From Filosporella fistucella (lineage: Eukaryota > Ascomycota > Leotiomycetes > Helotiales), in assembly GCA_030077755.1 (NCBI GenBank), contig JAQJZZ010000020.1:868001-932000 (forward strand): a DNA stretch of 64,000 bases, in the 5' to 3' direction. The position numbers and the translations under genes are program-made. This document shows, one piece after another, positions 46,116 to 58,275 of the stretch (position 1 is the stretch's first letter; every line of letters starts with the position of its first letter). The notes under the pieces were generated by a model. The model was not told the DNA's origin. It saw only the letters and a program-made list of their open reading frames with translations, and made no database searches.

Positions 46116-47352
46116 GGCTGCAAGAGGAACAAGTCTGATAGCAAAGTACGAGATAGAGCAATGGTCTGCGATGAAAGGGATAAAATGGCGTCTCCAACCC
46201 ACCAGTACTAGCAATGGGGAAATAACTCCCTTTTATCTCAAAACCCGTACAAAAACTCCATTGTGCAAGTATAGTCTGCTCCACACTACTAATAACCACT
46301 CGGCATCGCAAAACCTTGCTTGCCTGGCTAGCTAATTGTATTTAGCCGGTCAGAAACGTGCTTAGTATACTTGAGGTTTTGCTCCATAAGAAAGCAGCTC
46401 TTTCTCGACTAGTATGTTGATCCCCGAGAGTATAGAAGTACGCCAGGAGCTCCACGAATGATTTTAGCACAGGGTCGCGGGGTAGCCCTGATCAAGGCAT
46501 GTACATAGGCATCTTTTCGGAGTCCGGATCACTGTCCATATGGAGTTGATGCGGGGGACTGGCAAGTTCTATCTGGGCGATTTCAAAGTGATCAGAGTCC
46601 ACCGGATAAATGAAGTAATGAGGGGATGGTACTGATATTCTTTTGAGGACAAGTACCTCGATAAAGTAATGCATACAAAATGGGTCTTGGCCATGCACTC
46701 CAACCTCGAAGTCAGTCCAAGTGCTGTTAATCATCTTGTCTTCATGGAAATACTACAGCTGCGAGGGACAGTATATTTTGCGCTTATAGGTGCGCATAAT
46801 ACTACATCTCACAGGTAAAGATCCATTTACCCGGCTGGTCAACAATGGAGGTTTCTCAAGGTTATTGAATAGTATCGTTTAAAGAACTCTTTTGCAAGAG
46901 CAATCCAATAGTCTGCAGTACTTGCCATCGCGCGACTGTGGTTATGTGTATACCCAAAAAGGAAGTGAGCACCCGTACCCTGTTTCTCGATTCCCATATC
47001 TCGTAAGTAACCTCACTCAACCCTGCGGAGGAAGCTGAATATAATGTCTTGCTGAACCTATACATATACTCCACTCAACAATCTAAAAGTCAAAATGCAG
47101 GAACGGGCACAATAATCATAAATTCAATATCGCAACTATTATAACCAAAATCCTGCATACCTAGGTACACCCAAAATCCATCCAAAATAGTCGATACATC
47201 GCTTTCCAATGAAGAAACCTGTCAGGACGCCCTTCCCTCCATATATACGCTACGAAATACATATCAGACAATACAAATATCTCATAACATCATCGATACA
47301 TGGCTCGTAGCCCAGCATATCTCGTAACATCGTTCGTTCCTCGCAGTGACCA
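46116..47352. other. intergenic region upstream of the sugar transporter
   Basis: About 1.2 kb separating two minus-strand genes. An 80-codon ATG frame (46734-46492, minus) looks somewhat protein-like but has no family match or splice partners. It is otherwise the transporter promoter and the 3' flank of the giant gene. Confidence 0.4.
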
Positions 47353-50300
47353 TCAATTGAACACCTTCTTGGCGCTTGACCACAAGCTGCTTAAAGCACC
47401 TTTTGGTTTCTCCTTTTCCTTTTCCTTCTCACGTCGGTGGCGATGGCGATGAACTCTCTCGCCACGTTCTCGTTCAGATCTCTCAGATCTCTCGGTACGC
47501 TCTGGTCGATCCTTGTCAGAGCGAGGTGCATCTGAAAGCTTGTCCTTGGAGCTGCCTCGTACTTTTTCTCGACTAGCAGCATTGGCCTCTCGTTCAAGTT
47601 TCTCCAGCTCCTCTCTCTTACGGAGTTTTCTTTCTTCTCTTCTAGCTCTTCTTTCTTCGTCATCTTTCTCCTTGGCGATCCTCGCCTCCTCCGCTACTTC
47701 CTGTCTGGCAATTTCAGTCTTCTTATCCGCCTCTTTCCGGGCTCGTCGAGCCTCCTTCTCCTCTTCAGTCCTATGAGATTTCTCTTTCTCATCTCTGTCT
47801 CTTCTGTGAGAGCGAGAGTGTCCATGTCCACCACTGGTATTTCTTCGTTCAAGTTTGGGCCTTTCATGATCTAGTGAGAAGCGAGGTCTTTCCATAATCG
47901 GGGCTTTGACCTTCTCGGTCGTCTCCTTGATATGAGGCTTGTCGTTCACCATGAATGGAGCTTTTACCACACTTTCGCCTTTACCACTCAAAAGTTTGGG
48001 ACGCTTCTCCTCTTCTCGACTCCCGCTGGACTTTGTACTGCTATATCGACGTGATGAAGACAATCGGCGTGGAACGGCAGTGATTGGGATTTCCGCTGCG
48101 GGCTCATCCACGACCGCACTCTCACTATCGACTGACTTAGACTTCTCAGGGGTTGCAGATTTCCTAGCTCGTCTCTCCTCTTTGCGCTTCTCGTGGGCGA
48201 TTTGCTCCTCAGGAGTCCGGTCTTTACGGTGCTTGTGAGAACTTGTACTCCCCGCGCTTACACCACTGTCATGGCGACTGGGTTTGGATGTCTTGGGAGT
48301 AGATGGAGTGAATATTGCCTTAAAGTCGGCCTTGATTGAGCTTTCACTCTCACGTCGTTTCCTATGGGAATGGGGGCGATGTTCGTCCAGGCTCACATCT
48401 TTGCTGGTGCGATGAGAATGTCTTGATGAGCGGTGTCTTCGTTTCTCCGATTTGGGTGAAGGAGGAGAGTCTGCCTTTGCCGGCTCCTCGGGAACTTCTG
48501 GAAGCTGCTCTGGTTCCTCCACAATGGCCTTTTCGGTGATGGGAGCATCTGGTTCTTCTGAAACGCCCTTTTCACTCACAACCTCAGCAATAACAGCTCC
48601 AGCAATGCCGGCAGCAACGGCACCCTCTACAATTGGCAGAGATTCTCCAGAAGCTTCATCATTCGGCTTCGTGTCATCCTCGGGAGTTGAATCAGGATTT
48701 TCTGTCTCGATCTTGAAAAGTCAGCAGAGAGAAAGAAAAGGGTGCGAAGAACTGTAGCTTGGCCTTGCTTACCTCTTTCGGCTGTTCTACAATTTCAGGG
48801 GTGGTCTCAACTACAGGCTCGGATTCAGCTGGGGGAGAAGTCTCCTTAGGCTCATCGGAACTTTCTGGGGCAGTCTCCAAGGTCTCTTGGGTCGGTTCTG
48901 CATTGGCCTCTTTCTCGGGCTGCGATATATTAGATCTCTATAAAAATATTGCACACAATGAATACATGGATAGGATACGTACTTCTTTTGGTGGTTCTAT
49001 AGCTTCTTCGACAATTGCGGGCTCCTCATTGGCTGGAGGAGTTTCCGTTACAGGCTAGAAAGGGAGGTCAGAAAACAGTAGTGAAATGGAACACCGGCAC
49101 AGATTTGAGTCCGCGACGGAAGACCCCCATGTAAAGTAACGTACCTCTTTCTCTTCATTCACAACATCCTCCACGGTGCGTGCTGGCTCCTCGACTTGCT
49201 CAGGGATACTCTCACTCTCTGCTAGAGGCGCAGCGGCTGGCTCATCCTTCTAAAATCAGAATCAAATCTACGAGCACGAACAACAAACTTACTTCGCCTT
49301 TCTCCTCTGCTGGAGGTGAGCTTGATTCTGCAATTGCTTCGCTTTCGACTGCTGGAGTGTTCTCAGGCTCAGCCTATCATAGTTAGTAGTGCTCCATGAC
49401 ATGGTAGGCTATACTGCTCACCTCCGGCGCGACAGGGACCTCTACAACAGCTTCGGTTTCCTCCTGTGTAGTTTGCTCAACCTCAGGCTAAATATATTAG
49501 TTACATCGTAAACAATTCGAAATCGCACTTATTACCTCTTTCTGGGCCTCTGCTGAGTCTTCAGCATTTTTGGTGGACTCGCTCTCGACGACTGGTGCAA
49601 TTTCCTCAACCTTCAAGGTTAGAATAAGTCGATGAAAGGGGACTTAAAACCTCACTTCTTTCTCTTCCTCTACCATCTCCGGAGTAGATTCCGGCGGCGT
49701 CTCACTCTCGGCTTTTGGCTCGTTCTCAGGTTCAGCCTACTAAGTTAGTAGAGTTCTCGCAATAATATGATGATATTGACCTCTTTGTTCTCCTCTGTTT
49801 CCTCTAAGATTGCTTCTTCTGAAGTCTCGGTTTCATTTGCAGTCTATATGATTAGTGCTATCTCATGGGCGGGAATCGAAGTACTCACCTCAGACTGCTC
49901 CGTCAAGGCAACACCAGAGTCTGCGATCTCGGCTTCAATTAGTAGAGGGCTGGCAGTCTCGGTCTAGATATGTTAGCCTTGTTTAGCTCTTCCTTGCAAT
50001 AATGTTGAGGTCTCACTTCGACGGCAGGTTCCGCCTCCTCCTGAGGCTCTGTGTCGGCAGCTTCTGCCTCTTCAACAATCTCTAGAGTAGGGGCAGCGGG
50101 CTACTTAGAGGTCAGTAAAACCGATATAACGCTAATATTGAGCCGCGTTCGGTTTGTGTAAACACCGCAAATTACAATACGGAGCTGGACATACCTCTTC
50201 TGTCTGTTTGGCGATATTTTCGACAGCTGTTTCAGATTCTTGCGCGATATCCTCCTCTTGAGATGGTTTCTCGACAACGACTGGCTCAAGTGCTGAGTCC

Positions 50301-53300
50301 TCTTGACTCGCTGGTTCCTCGCCTGCAGCTTCAACAACTTCGCCCTCAGCGGGAGCTTCGTTATCGATGGATGGCGTTTCCTCAGTTGTAACCTAAAATT
50401 GTCAGTATCAGTCCCGCATGGTGTTCATGGGATTCAATGGCGATCAGGTAAACACCATTGTGCAATAATGCATTAAATTGACATCTGCGTGTGACTCACT
50501 TCTTTTATTTCTGCAGGCTCTTCAACAACAGAATCAGATGGAGGCTCAATAGCAGGTTCCTCTTCTTTGCTTTGTACCTCTTGCGTCGGAACCTGATCAG
50601 AGTCAAGTGGCTCTGTGTCACCAGGAGGAACGACTGCTTCTTCCTCGCTCGCAGTGTCTTTGCTGGGTTCCTCCACAATAGGTTCCTGAGCTGCCGTCTC
50701 CACTTGTGCTGTATCTTCATTTGCGACAACGGCCTCAGGTTCCGCTTGAATTTCCGCAATTTCCTCTGATTTTTCTTCCTTGCTTTCAATGACTTCATGC
50801 TCTTCTGCAGGTTTGCTCTCCTCCAAATCCGTAACCGGTGAATCTTCTCCTGCCCCGATAGCCGCAGGAGCTTCCTCAAGTACAGGCGCTTCATTCTTTT
50901 CATCTTGCTGAGCTTCAGGTTCGGGATTTGAGTTATCTTCAGTTTTCTCCACGGCTGCTAAATCGTTGATGGCAGTTTCCTCATCAGCCATTGACTCGGG
51001 ATTCTTTTCGGCTTCAATTTCAGTGGAAGGGGCGGCCTCAACAGTTTCCTCGTTGCTGGGAGAATCTGCTTCAACTGGTTTTGGCTCCTCGCTCTCCACT
51101 TTATTTTCATCACTCTCTTCCTCCGATACAGGCGTTGTGGCTGACTCTTGATTCTCGACCACTTCATCCGCTTGAGCTTTCTCGATTTCAGCCTCGATCA
51201 ATGCCGGCTCCTCCTTTGGGCTATCGTTGGCATCGGAATCTGGGGTTGATTCTTCTTTGTCCCCGTCTTCCTCCGCTTTCTCATCTGTCTCGGCCACTAT
51301 CGCAGACTCAGGCTCTTGTGCGTTAGGAAGACTGTCGTCTTGTGCGATAGGTTCCTCATCATCGGTTACGTTCTCGAGTGTTTGTTCAACCTGGCTGGTA
51401 AGAGGTGCTTCAGCAGCCTTCACGCTATCATCAACTTGCTCCTTTAAGGTATCATCGTTTGCTGATTCTTTTGGCTTATCGCCATCGATCTGGTCTCCTG
51501 ATTCTTCCTTATCCGATTCCTCGCTAGCAACAGTAGGCTCTTGTGTTGATTTTTCTGGCTCCTCGGTCTCGACTACAGACGACGGGGCTGCTTCTTCGTT
51601 CTCCTGAGTCGGTTCGGATTTTTCTCCCTCATACGGTGCATCGATATTGCTGTCAGATGAGTCCTCCTGTGTTTCAGTAGTAAGCTCCTCACTGGCCTGC
51701 TCTATATTTTCGGGCTCATCAGGAGAGAGTTGAGCGTCGGGTGTAGACTCTTCGCTCTCTGGGTTCGACGTCTCCTCAATTGGTCCTGCAGTATCCTTTT
51801 TATCTACAGGGGCGGAGTTATCGAGGGGAGCCTCATCTTGTTCAGCTGGGATTTCGGCTTTTTCGATCTTACAACGAGTGTCAGTAATGCGCTGGAAACC
51901 AAAATAATAAGATAGTTTTGATAGCGGAAAAAGTTGCATAAATCAGTCCTCAGCGAAGTAGTTAAAACTCACCACGGTTGTATCTGGGGAGCTAGATTCC
52001 ACTTCTACTACTGGGGTAGAAGCCTCATCTTCATCTTTATCATCAGCATTTATACTTGGTTCACCCTCCGTCTCAATCGATTTGTCCTCAGCCTATCAGA
52101 GTCAGCTGCATTCGAAACAGTATTCTGTCTAATGCCTACCTCGTTTGCACTAGGTGCAACAACAGCTGCCTCCTCTGGAATCGGTACACCGTCCACTGGA
52201 GTGTCTTCTACAATAGTCTCCTAGAAGACATGTTAGCTTCCTTGAAGAATTTTTGGGTAGAGCAAATTCATTGTCTGCGCTATCGCGAATGTGATAAGTA
52301 GAATAACTTACTTCAACCAATTCAGCGGCTGGTGTTTTATCCTCGGGTTCAGTCACTTCGGCGCTCTCCTGTTTTGATGTGTTAGTTGTGGGAGAAGATT
52401 AGTAGGTACTGACTCACTTTGGCAATCTCGCTTTCTGTTTCCGCGGGAATCGCAGCCTCTTCTTCTGTACTAGATTTAGACTCTTCATCCTGACCAGTCT
52501 CCTCGGATTTCTCATCGCTCTGTAAGATATCAGTACGCTTTCCGATAAAGTATATCATAGGAATTTGGAAGATACAATTTCGGATTGCAGAAAGGTGAAA
52601 GCCATATCCAAGGCATTTATCTTATAAACTTGCTGCTTGGAAACAGGATTCAAAATGCATACCTTATCTGCAGTCTGTGGCTCAATTGGTTCTTGTGAAG
52701 CCTCCTCCAGTATGGGCGAATCGTCTTTTCCATCCTCAGTAATGGGCTCGCTATCACCTGCCGCCTCTTCTTTTTGCGATACCGGTTCCTTAATGAGTCA
52801 GTATGTTGAAGATGCAAGGAAAGGGGTTTAAAGTCTAAGACGCATGAGGAAGAATAGTGACCTACAATTACCTCGGCGGATTCTTGAGCTACGGGTTCAG
52901 TAGCCTCAGGGGCTTCCTCTACTTGTATAGGCTTCTCAGCTGGAACATCGCTCTCAACTTTCTCCTCGGTAACCACAACATCGCTGGGCGGAGCCTCATT
53001 TGTTTCCTCAACCAACGGCGTTTGCTCAGCCACTACCTCATCCTCAACTTTTGAATCTGCGACATCTTGTTGTTCACTATCTTCGTTTTCGGTAGCATCC
53101 TTGGGTTTATCCTCAACGGCAACGTCCTTGTTGCTTGCTGGGGAGTCCACAGTCGGTTCAGGTTCGACTACCGTCTCCTCCTTTTGCTCCGAGGTCGTTT
53201 CGACTACCGGTTCGGAAGACTCTTGACTTGTTCCGGCTTCATCTTTAGGTGGACTAGATGGTCTTTCCTCAGCAATAGTTTCTGGAGTCGACTCAGGGGT

Positions 53301-55354
53301 AGGCGAGGCTTCCTCAATCTTGGTGGGACTTTCCTCGATAGTGGCAGAGGGCGAGTCTTCGGTCGAGATAACCTCATCTTCAGGAGGGGAGGTGGCAGCC
53401 TTTTCGTCAACTGGTGCAGATGCTTCTTCGGTCGTCGTGATTGGAAGTTCGGGCTCCACAGGGGCAGTGTTATTTTCCTCCACAGCAGTTGGAGCCTCTA
53501 CCTCGATGACTGGCAGACTTTCGTCCTTATCAGTACTGCTTGTTGATTCCTCTGGGGCAGGTGAATCTTCAACAATTGGGCTTTCCTCAACCACTGGCTC
53601 AGCAGATTCGGTATTGACGACTGGAATCTCCTCTACCACAGGCTCGGATTCTACAACTGGAGTCTCTTGTGCAGTTTCTGGAGCATCCTGGGCAACAACG
53701 GGTGGAGTTTGCTCAACAATTGGGGATTGCTCTTGAGCTGGTGGTGTAGGTGGAGATGCCTCTTCGGCGGGGCTTGATTCAGCTTCGACTACCGGGGCTG
53801 GGGTTTCGGTCAATTCAGCTGTCTCTGGCTTGTTCTCTTCGACAATCGGGGCTGGCTCGTTTTCGCCAGCTGGCGGTTCGGGATTATCTGCTGGCGGAAG
53901 CTCACTTGATTCTGTCACCTCGGGCTTACTATCTCCGTCCTCGGCTGGCGTTGAGCTTGTATCTGCTTCCACAGGAGGATTGCTTGCTTCGTCTTCTGTC
54001 AATGGCGGGGTTGGTTCTCCTGCAGGTGGAGTATCACCCGAAGGACTCTCTGTTGTCGGTGATGGTGGCGCTACTGCACCTTTTGATTTGCTTCCTTTGC
54101 CTTTTCCCTTCTCCGCCTTGTCTTTCCGTTTATCTTTTTTACCCTTGCCCTTCGCTTTCACATCCTCCTTCTCAGATTGTTCTTCGACTTCTTCCGCCGG
54201 AGGGCTTGGAGCTGAAGCCTTCTCTAGCTTGGCGGACTTCTTTGATTGTTTCTTGTCCTTCTTTGATGACTTGCCCTTGCCCTTCTTTTCCGAAAAATCG
54301 GCATCCTCCTCAAAGACTTCTGTCTCTTGTTGAGGTTCCTCGTCCTCAACCACTAGCTCCTCTACTTCAGGTAATTTCTCTGCCTTGGCAGCCTTTTTGG
54401 AACTCTTCTTCTCTTTCTTCCCTGCCTTGCTCTTTCCCTTCTTATCGAACACCTCAGGCTCTTCTTCAACAGCCTCTATCTCAGGCTCAGGTTCAATGAC
54501 TTCCTGCTTCGAAGCCCTCTTCTCTTGTCGTTTTTCCTTTTTGGAATCCCTCTTGCTCTTTTTCTCCTTCTTACCAAACGAAACCAGTGGGAATTCGTCG
54601 TCCTCAAACCGTACATCTTTTGAAACACTCGGCGGGTCTGGACAGGCTGGTGGTGGACCGGAGTCGCCTTGTGCTTCTTCATCGGCAGGAGTGTCTAATG
54701 GAGGATGTGATATTTGGGGTTCGGATTCTTGGGCATCATCATCCCCACCATCCCCCTCTTCAGTCTTTGACGCTTGTTCATTATTGTCTTCCTCTATAGG
54801 AGCTTCTTGTTCAGGTTCTTCATCAGGGACGCCTTGTTCCGACTCATGATCGGATTCTTCTGGTGGTATAAGCATGGTGTATACTTGAGATGCAGCACGA
54901 GAACAATAAGTTAAAGGATCCAAGTTCAAGTGAACCTTCGGACATTTAAGATAAAAATAAGGTATGACGTTGGGACATGGTCAATGCCTTTGTTGTTGTG
55001 GGGTACCAATAAACAATAAAATTCTACTCATAGAAAACTCAATTGAAGTGCTCCACTTACCGACTACGTCTGGTGCTAATATATCCACTCCCTTGCAAGC
55101 ATCAAGGAGCTTCAGATCCTTCTCGGTGCCTGTAAATGTCACGGGTTCACCGTATTTCGCCTGTTGAACTTCGAATCGCTGCGTTTGTACCTCGAATTTG
55201 GTCGTCTGGATGTGTGACCAATCACCGTCAATTCGTGGCCTATGCGGACAGAATGAAATAAGATTTTCCATACTGAGGAGTCTTGTCCTTCTACTGACAA
55301 AGCCGGGACTGCAAGCGGTACGATCTGGGTATCCTTCTTATTCTCTTCGCCCAT
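47353..55354 (-). CDS. giant Glu/Pro/Lys-rich protein encoded by 21 exons
   Basis: I do not recognise this family. Exons: 55354-55274, 55205-55061, 54883-52872, 52788-52663, 52519-52418, 52368-52312, 52220-52140, 52092-51973, 51867-50500, 50392-50195, 50100-50017, 49963-49889, 49843-49781, 49736-49656, 49610-49536, 49487-49422, 49373-49293, 49249-49145, 49054-48983, 48919-48773, 48711-47353. They sum to 6498 nt, about 2165 residues. The first ~76 residues look folded (KFEVQQAKYGEPVTFTGT, LDACKGVDILAPDVV). The rest is low complexity: Lys-rich blocks (KKGKGKSSKKDKKQSKKS), then long Glu/Pro/Ser/Val-rich stretches. The last exon has a basic, coiled, Arg/Glu/Lys-rich end with HRHRHRREKEKEKEK and the terminus LWSSAKKVFN. 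From exon 3 on, all 18 introns are phase 0. A scaffold or matrix role is possible but only a guess. Single-gene continuity is inferred from frame and splice sites. Confidence 0.78.
48773..50100 (-). repeat. tandem array of short exon-intron units
   Basis: Ten consecutive short exons (84, 75, 63, 81, 75, 66, 81, 105, 72 and 147 nt) alternate with introns of 53, 45, 44, 45, 48, 48, 43, 90 and 63 nt. Start-to-start spacing is 137, 120, 107, 126, 123, 114 and 124 bp in the regular part. Every exon is phase 0 at both ends, starts with codons such as GCT-GAG-CCT or CCT-GAG, and nearly all end in a Glu codon before the donor. Exons starting at 49736 and 49373 share the preceding CTACTAACT branch region and the encoded start AEPEN, pointing to duplication of whole units. 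Confidence 0.8.
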
Positions 55355-57377
55355 GACAGCAGATTCTCGGCAATATGCGGGTACCCAATGGCCGAGATTT
55401 TTTCGAGGGGACGAAAGGTATTTTCGTATACACAACACCAACGATTGGGACACAACAGTTGGAATAATCTAGAAATTGGGCTCCCAGCAATGCACTACAA
55501 GAGGTGATAGAAAAATATGACAAGAAAGAGTTTTGTGTGATAATAATTCGACAGACAATGGTCTGCCTATAAAATAATGACCACAGACAATTGAAAAGAG
55601 AGGATTCGCTCATTGGCATGCGAACGGAAATAGGATTCAGGAAGACTCGATCTGGAGGTCCCACGTCCGCGGGGGGTGAACCCCACGACTGAATTACTCG
55701 ACGAACAAATGATCAATATCGTGCTCGATATCAATTGGGTGCGAGTGAGGCACTGGCGCCACGTCGCAGTTGAGTGGTCTTTGAGGTGATGGCATGTCGA
55801 CGAGCACGGCGAGATCGCAACATGAAAATGCGGCCCAACGCTGCAGGCCAACACACAAGGGGTTAAGAGCCTGCAAGAGCTGCCCCAGAGTGTTCTGCCT
55901 GGCTAGCCGGCTGGCATGGGCAGCGTGCAGAGTGCAGATAGGAGAGTCCATAATGTCTGACAGTGTTGAGTACGGAGGGTAGATTGTTTGAGGGACATAA
56001 GACCCAAGGGTAGTGGTGGTGGAGGAGGTGGTAGAGGTAGAGATAGTGTGTTGATGCAGCGAGGTGCAGACAGTGCAGGAAAATAGAGGTGCAGTGGGAG
56101 AAAGCGCCGTTGGATGGGAAAAACTGATATCTTCCCTACTGGTTCCTGGCGAACGGAGCAACTTAGCAGAAGCATATGAGGGTCAGTCCTTGACGTGCTG
56201 CCCTTCCCTTCCCGTTCCCTTGCCTTCCCGCTGGCCGCGGCTTTCATACATTGCCTTACCTTACTTTACCTTACATTAGTCCACGCAGTCTGCCAGTGCC
56301 GTGCGTGCAACGTGTTCGCCTTGTATGCCTCGAGGACCTGGCGAGCCATGCAACAGATGTATAATTCGTGCGCGCGCGTTAGCTGGTTGCCGGATGAAAG
56401 CGTGGGTCATTCCTTTGCATCACCAACGGAATTGGCCTAATATTACCATTCCTACGGAGTAAGAGAAGGTGGGGAGCATCCGTACTCGATCCTGGCTTGG
56501 GTTCTGGTTTCGTTGCTGGCTTCTGCTTTGCTGCTGTGGTGTGACACTGCTCAGACGTTGTGTGTTGTCAGGTTGAAATTTTTCAGGTGGCAGGGAGCTC
56601 TTTGAACCAGAGTGGAGCGGAACCACAGGCGAGTCAGTCTTCCTTGCTCAGGGGTTCACTTACTGCACTTGGTCACTTCACAATGCAACATTTCACCTGC
56701 AAATAAATAAGAAAGCAACGGCTAAGGAATACTCCGTATGGTAGTAATTCACTTCATTATTGCAACCTGATACCTAGACTGCTGGAAACTGTCATTTCTC
56801 TGGGGTATAACACCCCTCTCTTCCCTCCCAGGTATTCCTCTCGCCTTGCAACATGAATATGTTCCTAACCCGGCCCACCTTATCTGCCATATATAGCCAC
56901 TTGCAGAGTTCTAACGAAGAGATGCAATGCCCAATGTTCTCAATTTATGACACCCAATTCACGCGTTGGCACCTACCCGCTTAACAACACATGGCCGCCT
57001 CGTCACGCACTTCCCAGCCTCGTCTCAATTAGATATGGAACAAGTCCAGCGAGCGCCTGCCTCTCTTAGCCTCCTTGATTGGCGGTGAGCGTCACGTGAT
57101 GCACAATTGTAAGATGCTGAGCACTGTGTACATATGAAGAAAGGTATCGAAGAAGAAGTGGAGCCTTTCCGCTGCGAAAGAGAACATGGATTCGGTATTT
57201 GAAAATGTACAGCAGATCCTAAAAACGCCGGCTGGAAAAGTGGATCAGGAATCTTATAGACGCAATGTATGGAATTCCAAAGCAAACCGTAACCCCTCAA
57301 TAAACATGCAGGTCCCAAACACCGCAGATGTGTCGGTCAGATCAAAAGGAAGCGGTGACCATCGTCATATCACACGA
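55355..57377. other. 2-kb intergenic region
   Basis: Upstream flank of the giant gene and 3' flank of SNF7. No supportable gene. It contains a GGT/GGA-rich microsatellite-like run near 56010-56045 and a CTTAC-type run at 56254-56276. Open frames here overlap in several phases and lack motifs. Confidence 0.45.
56254..56276 (+). repeat. CTTAC pentanucleotide run
   Basis: Imperfect repeats of CCTTA/CTTTA (CCTTACCTTACTTTACCTTA). A short simple repeat, with no known role. Confidence 0.7.
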
Positions 57378-58275
57378 CTACATGGCCATCTCTGCCTGCA
57401 GCTTCCGAAGTTCTTCCTCCTCGTCATCCTCTTCGGCGTGTGCAGGTGCCTTTCCTTTGACTGGTCGCTTATCAGTAAAGCTGCAAAGTAGCAGATATAC
57501 AATGACTTACTTTCGCCATTCGCTGCTGCCGGTAACCTGTGAATCTCATCCGACACAGGAATAGTACCAGTCTTCAACATCTTGTTGTCAAGCTGCTCCT
57601 GTTCCAACTCAGCCAGCTCGTCATCCAATTCCGTTTCATCGATAGGCTCGCCGATGGGTGCACTCGTGATAGCTTGTGCGATTTCCTCTCCCAGTGCGTG
57701 CTGTTCCCTGAGTTTCTCCCTACAAACGTATCAGTAAATTGCCGCGAGTCAGGAGACATCTTGTCGAGCACATACATTGTCTCGTCAACTTTATCAATAT
57801 TGAGCTTGCCATGAATTTGTTGCATAGCCTCGCCAGCCTTCTCCATCGCAAGAAGAGTCTCTCGGTTGATATTCGCCGCCTCGATGGAGTATATCTGCTG
57901 TTCCAAGGTGGCTACTTGTGCGGTGGTTTGTTCGAGGGTATGCTCATGTTGCTTCTTTCTTCGCAAAGCGGCCTTGGCAGCTGTTGCCCATTGTCAGTCA
58001 AGCCCAGAACGTGGATATGCTTTCGCAGATAGTATAGTGATTCTCAGAAGCCGGTATTGGGGTTAGAAATTGTACAGGGAGCTCTACCTACCATTTTTAT
58101 TGGTGCTCACGTTCTTCCGTGCTATCGCATCCTGCTCATCCATTTGATTTTGTAAGTGCCTCTCCCGCTTCTGCAGCATCTCCAACTGTGACCGCAAACC
58201 GAGAATGGCATTCTTCGGCGTATCTTTTCTCTTCTGGGCACTTTGCCCCCCGAACCAACCCCACACTCCTGACAT
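57378..58275 (-). CDS. SNF7: ESCRT-III subunit Snf7/Vps32
   Basis: Four exons (58275-58092, 57980-57776, 57719-57511, 57460-57378) give about 226 residues, the normal length. The protein starts SGVWGWFGG and has the basic helical ESCRT-III core (AILGLRSQLEMLQKRERHL, AAKAALRRKKQHEHTLEQT, LEQQIYSIEAANINRETLL). It then has the acidic tail with IDETELDDELAELEQEQLD, and ends in an acidic run followed by LRKLQAEMAM, a MIM1-like helix of the type that binds Vps4. Snf7 polymerises on endosomal membranes to bud vesicles into multivesicular bodies and, in fungi, also serves the PacC/Rim101 pH pathway. The last intron was placed at an ACCAG acceptor because it alone keeps the frame. Confidence 0.95.

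Noticed and set aside
46492..46734. 80-codon minus-strand ATG frame upstream of the giant gene's 3' end
   Set aside because: Somewhat protein-like, but too short and without family or exon evidence.
53067..54849. Long plus-strand open frames opposite the giant gene (up to about 249 codons, Ser/Leu-rich)
   Set aside because: They are mirror images of Glu/Pro/Lys codon bias on the minus strand; the same effect appears opposite the other exons at 47513-51607. They have no independent motifs.
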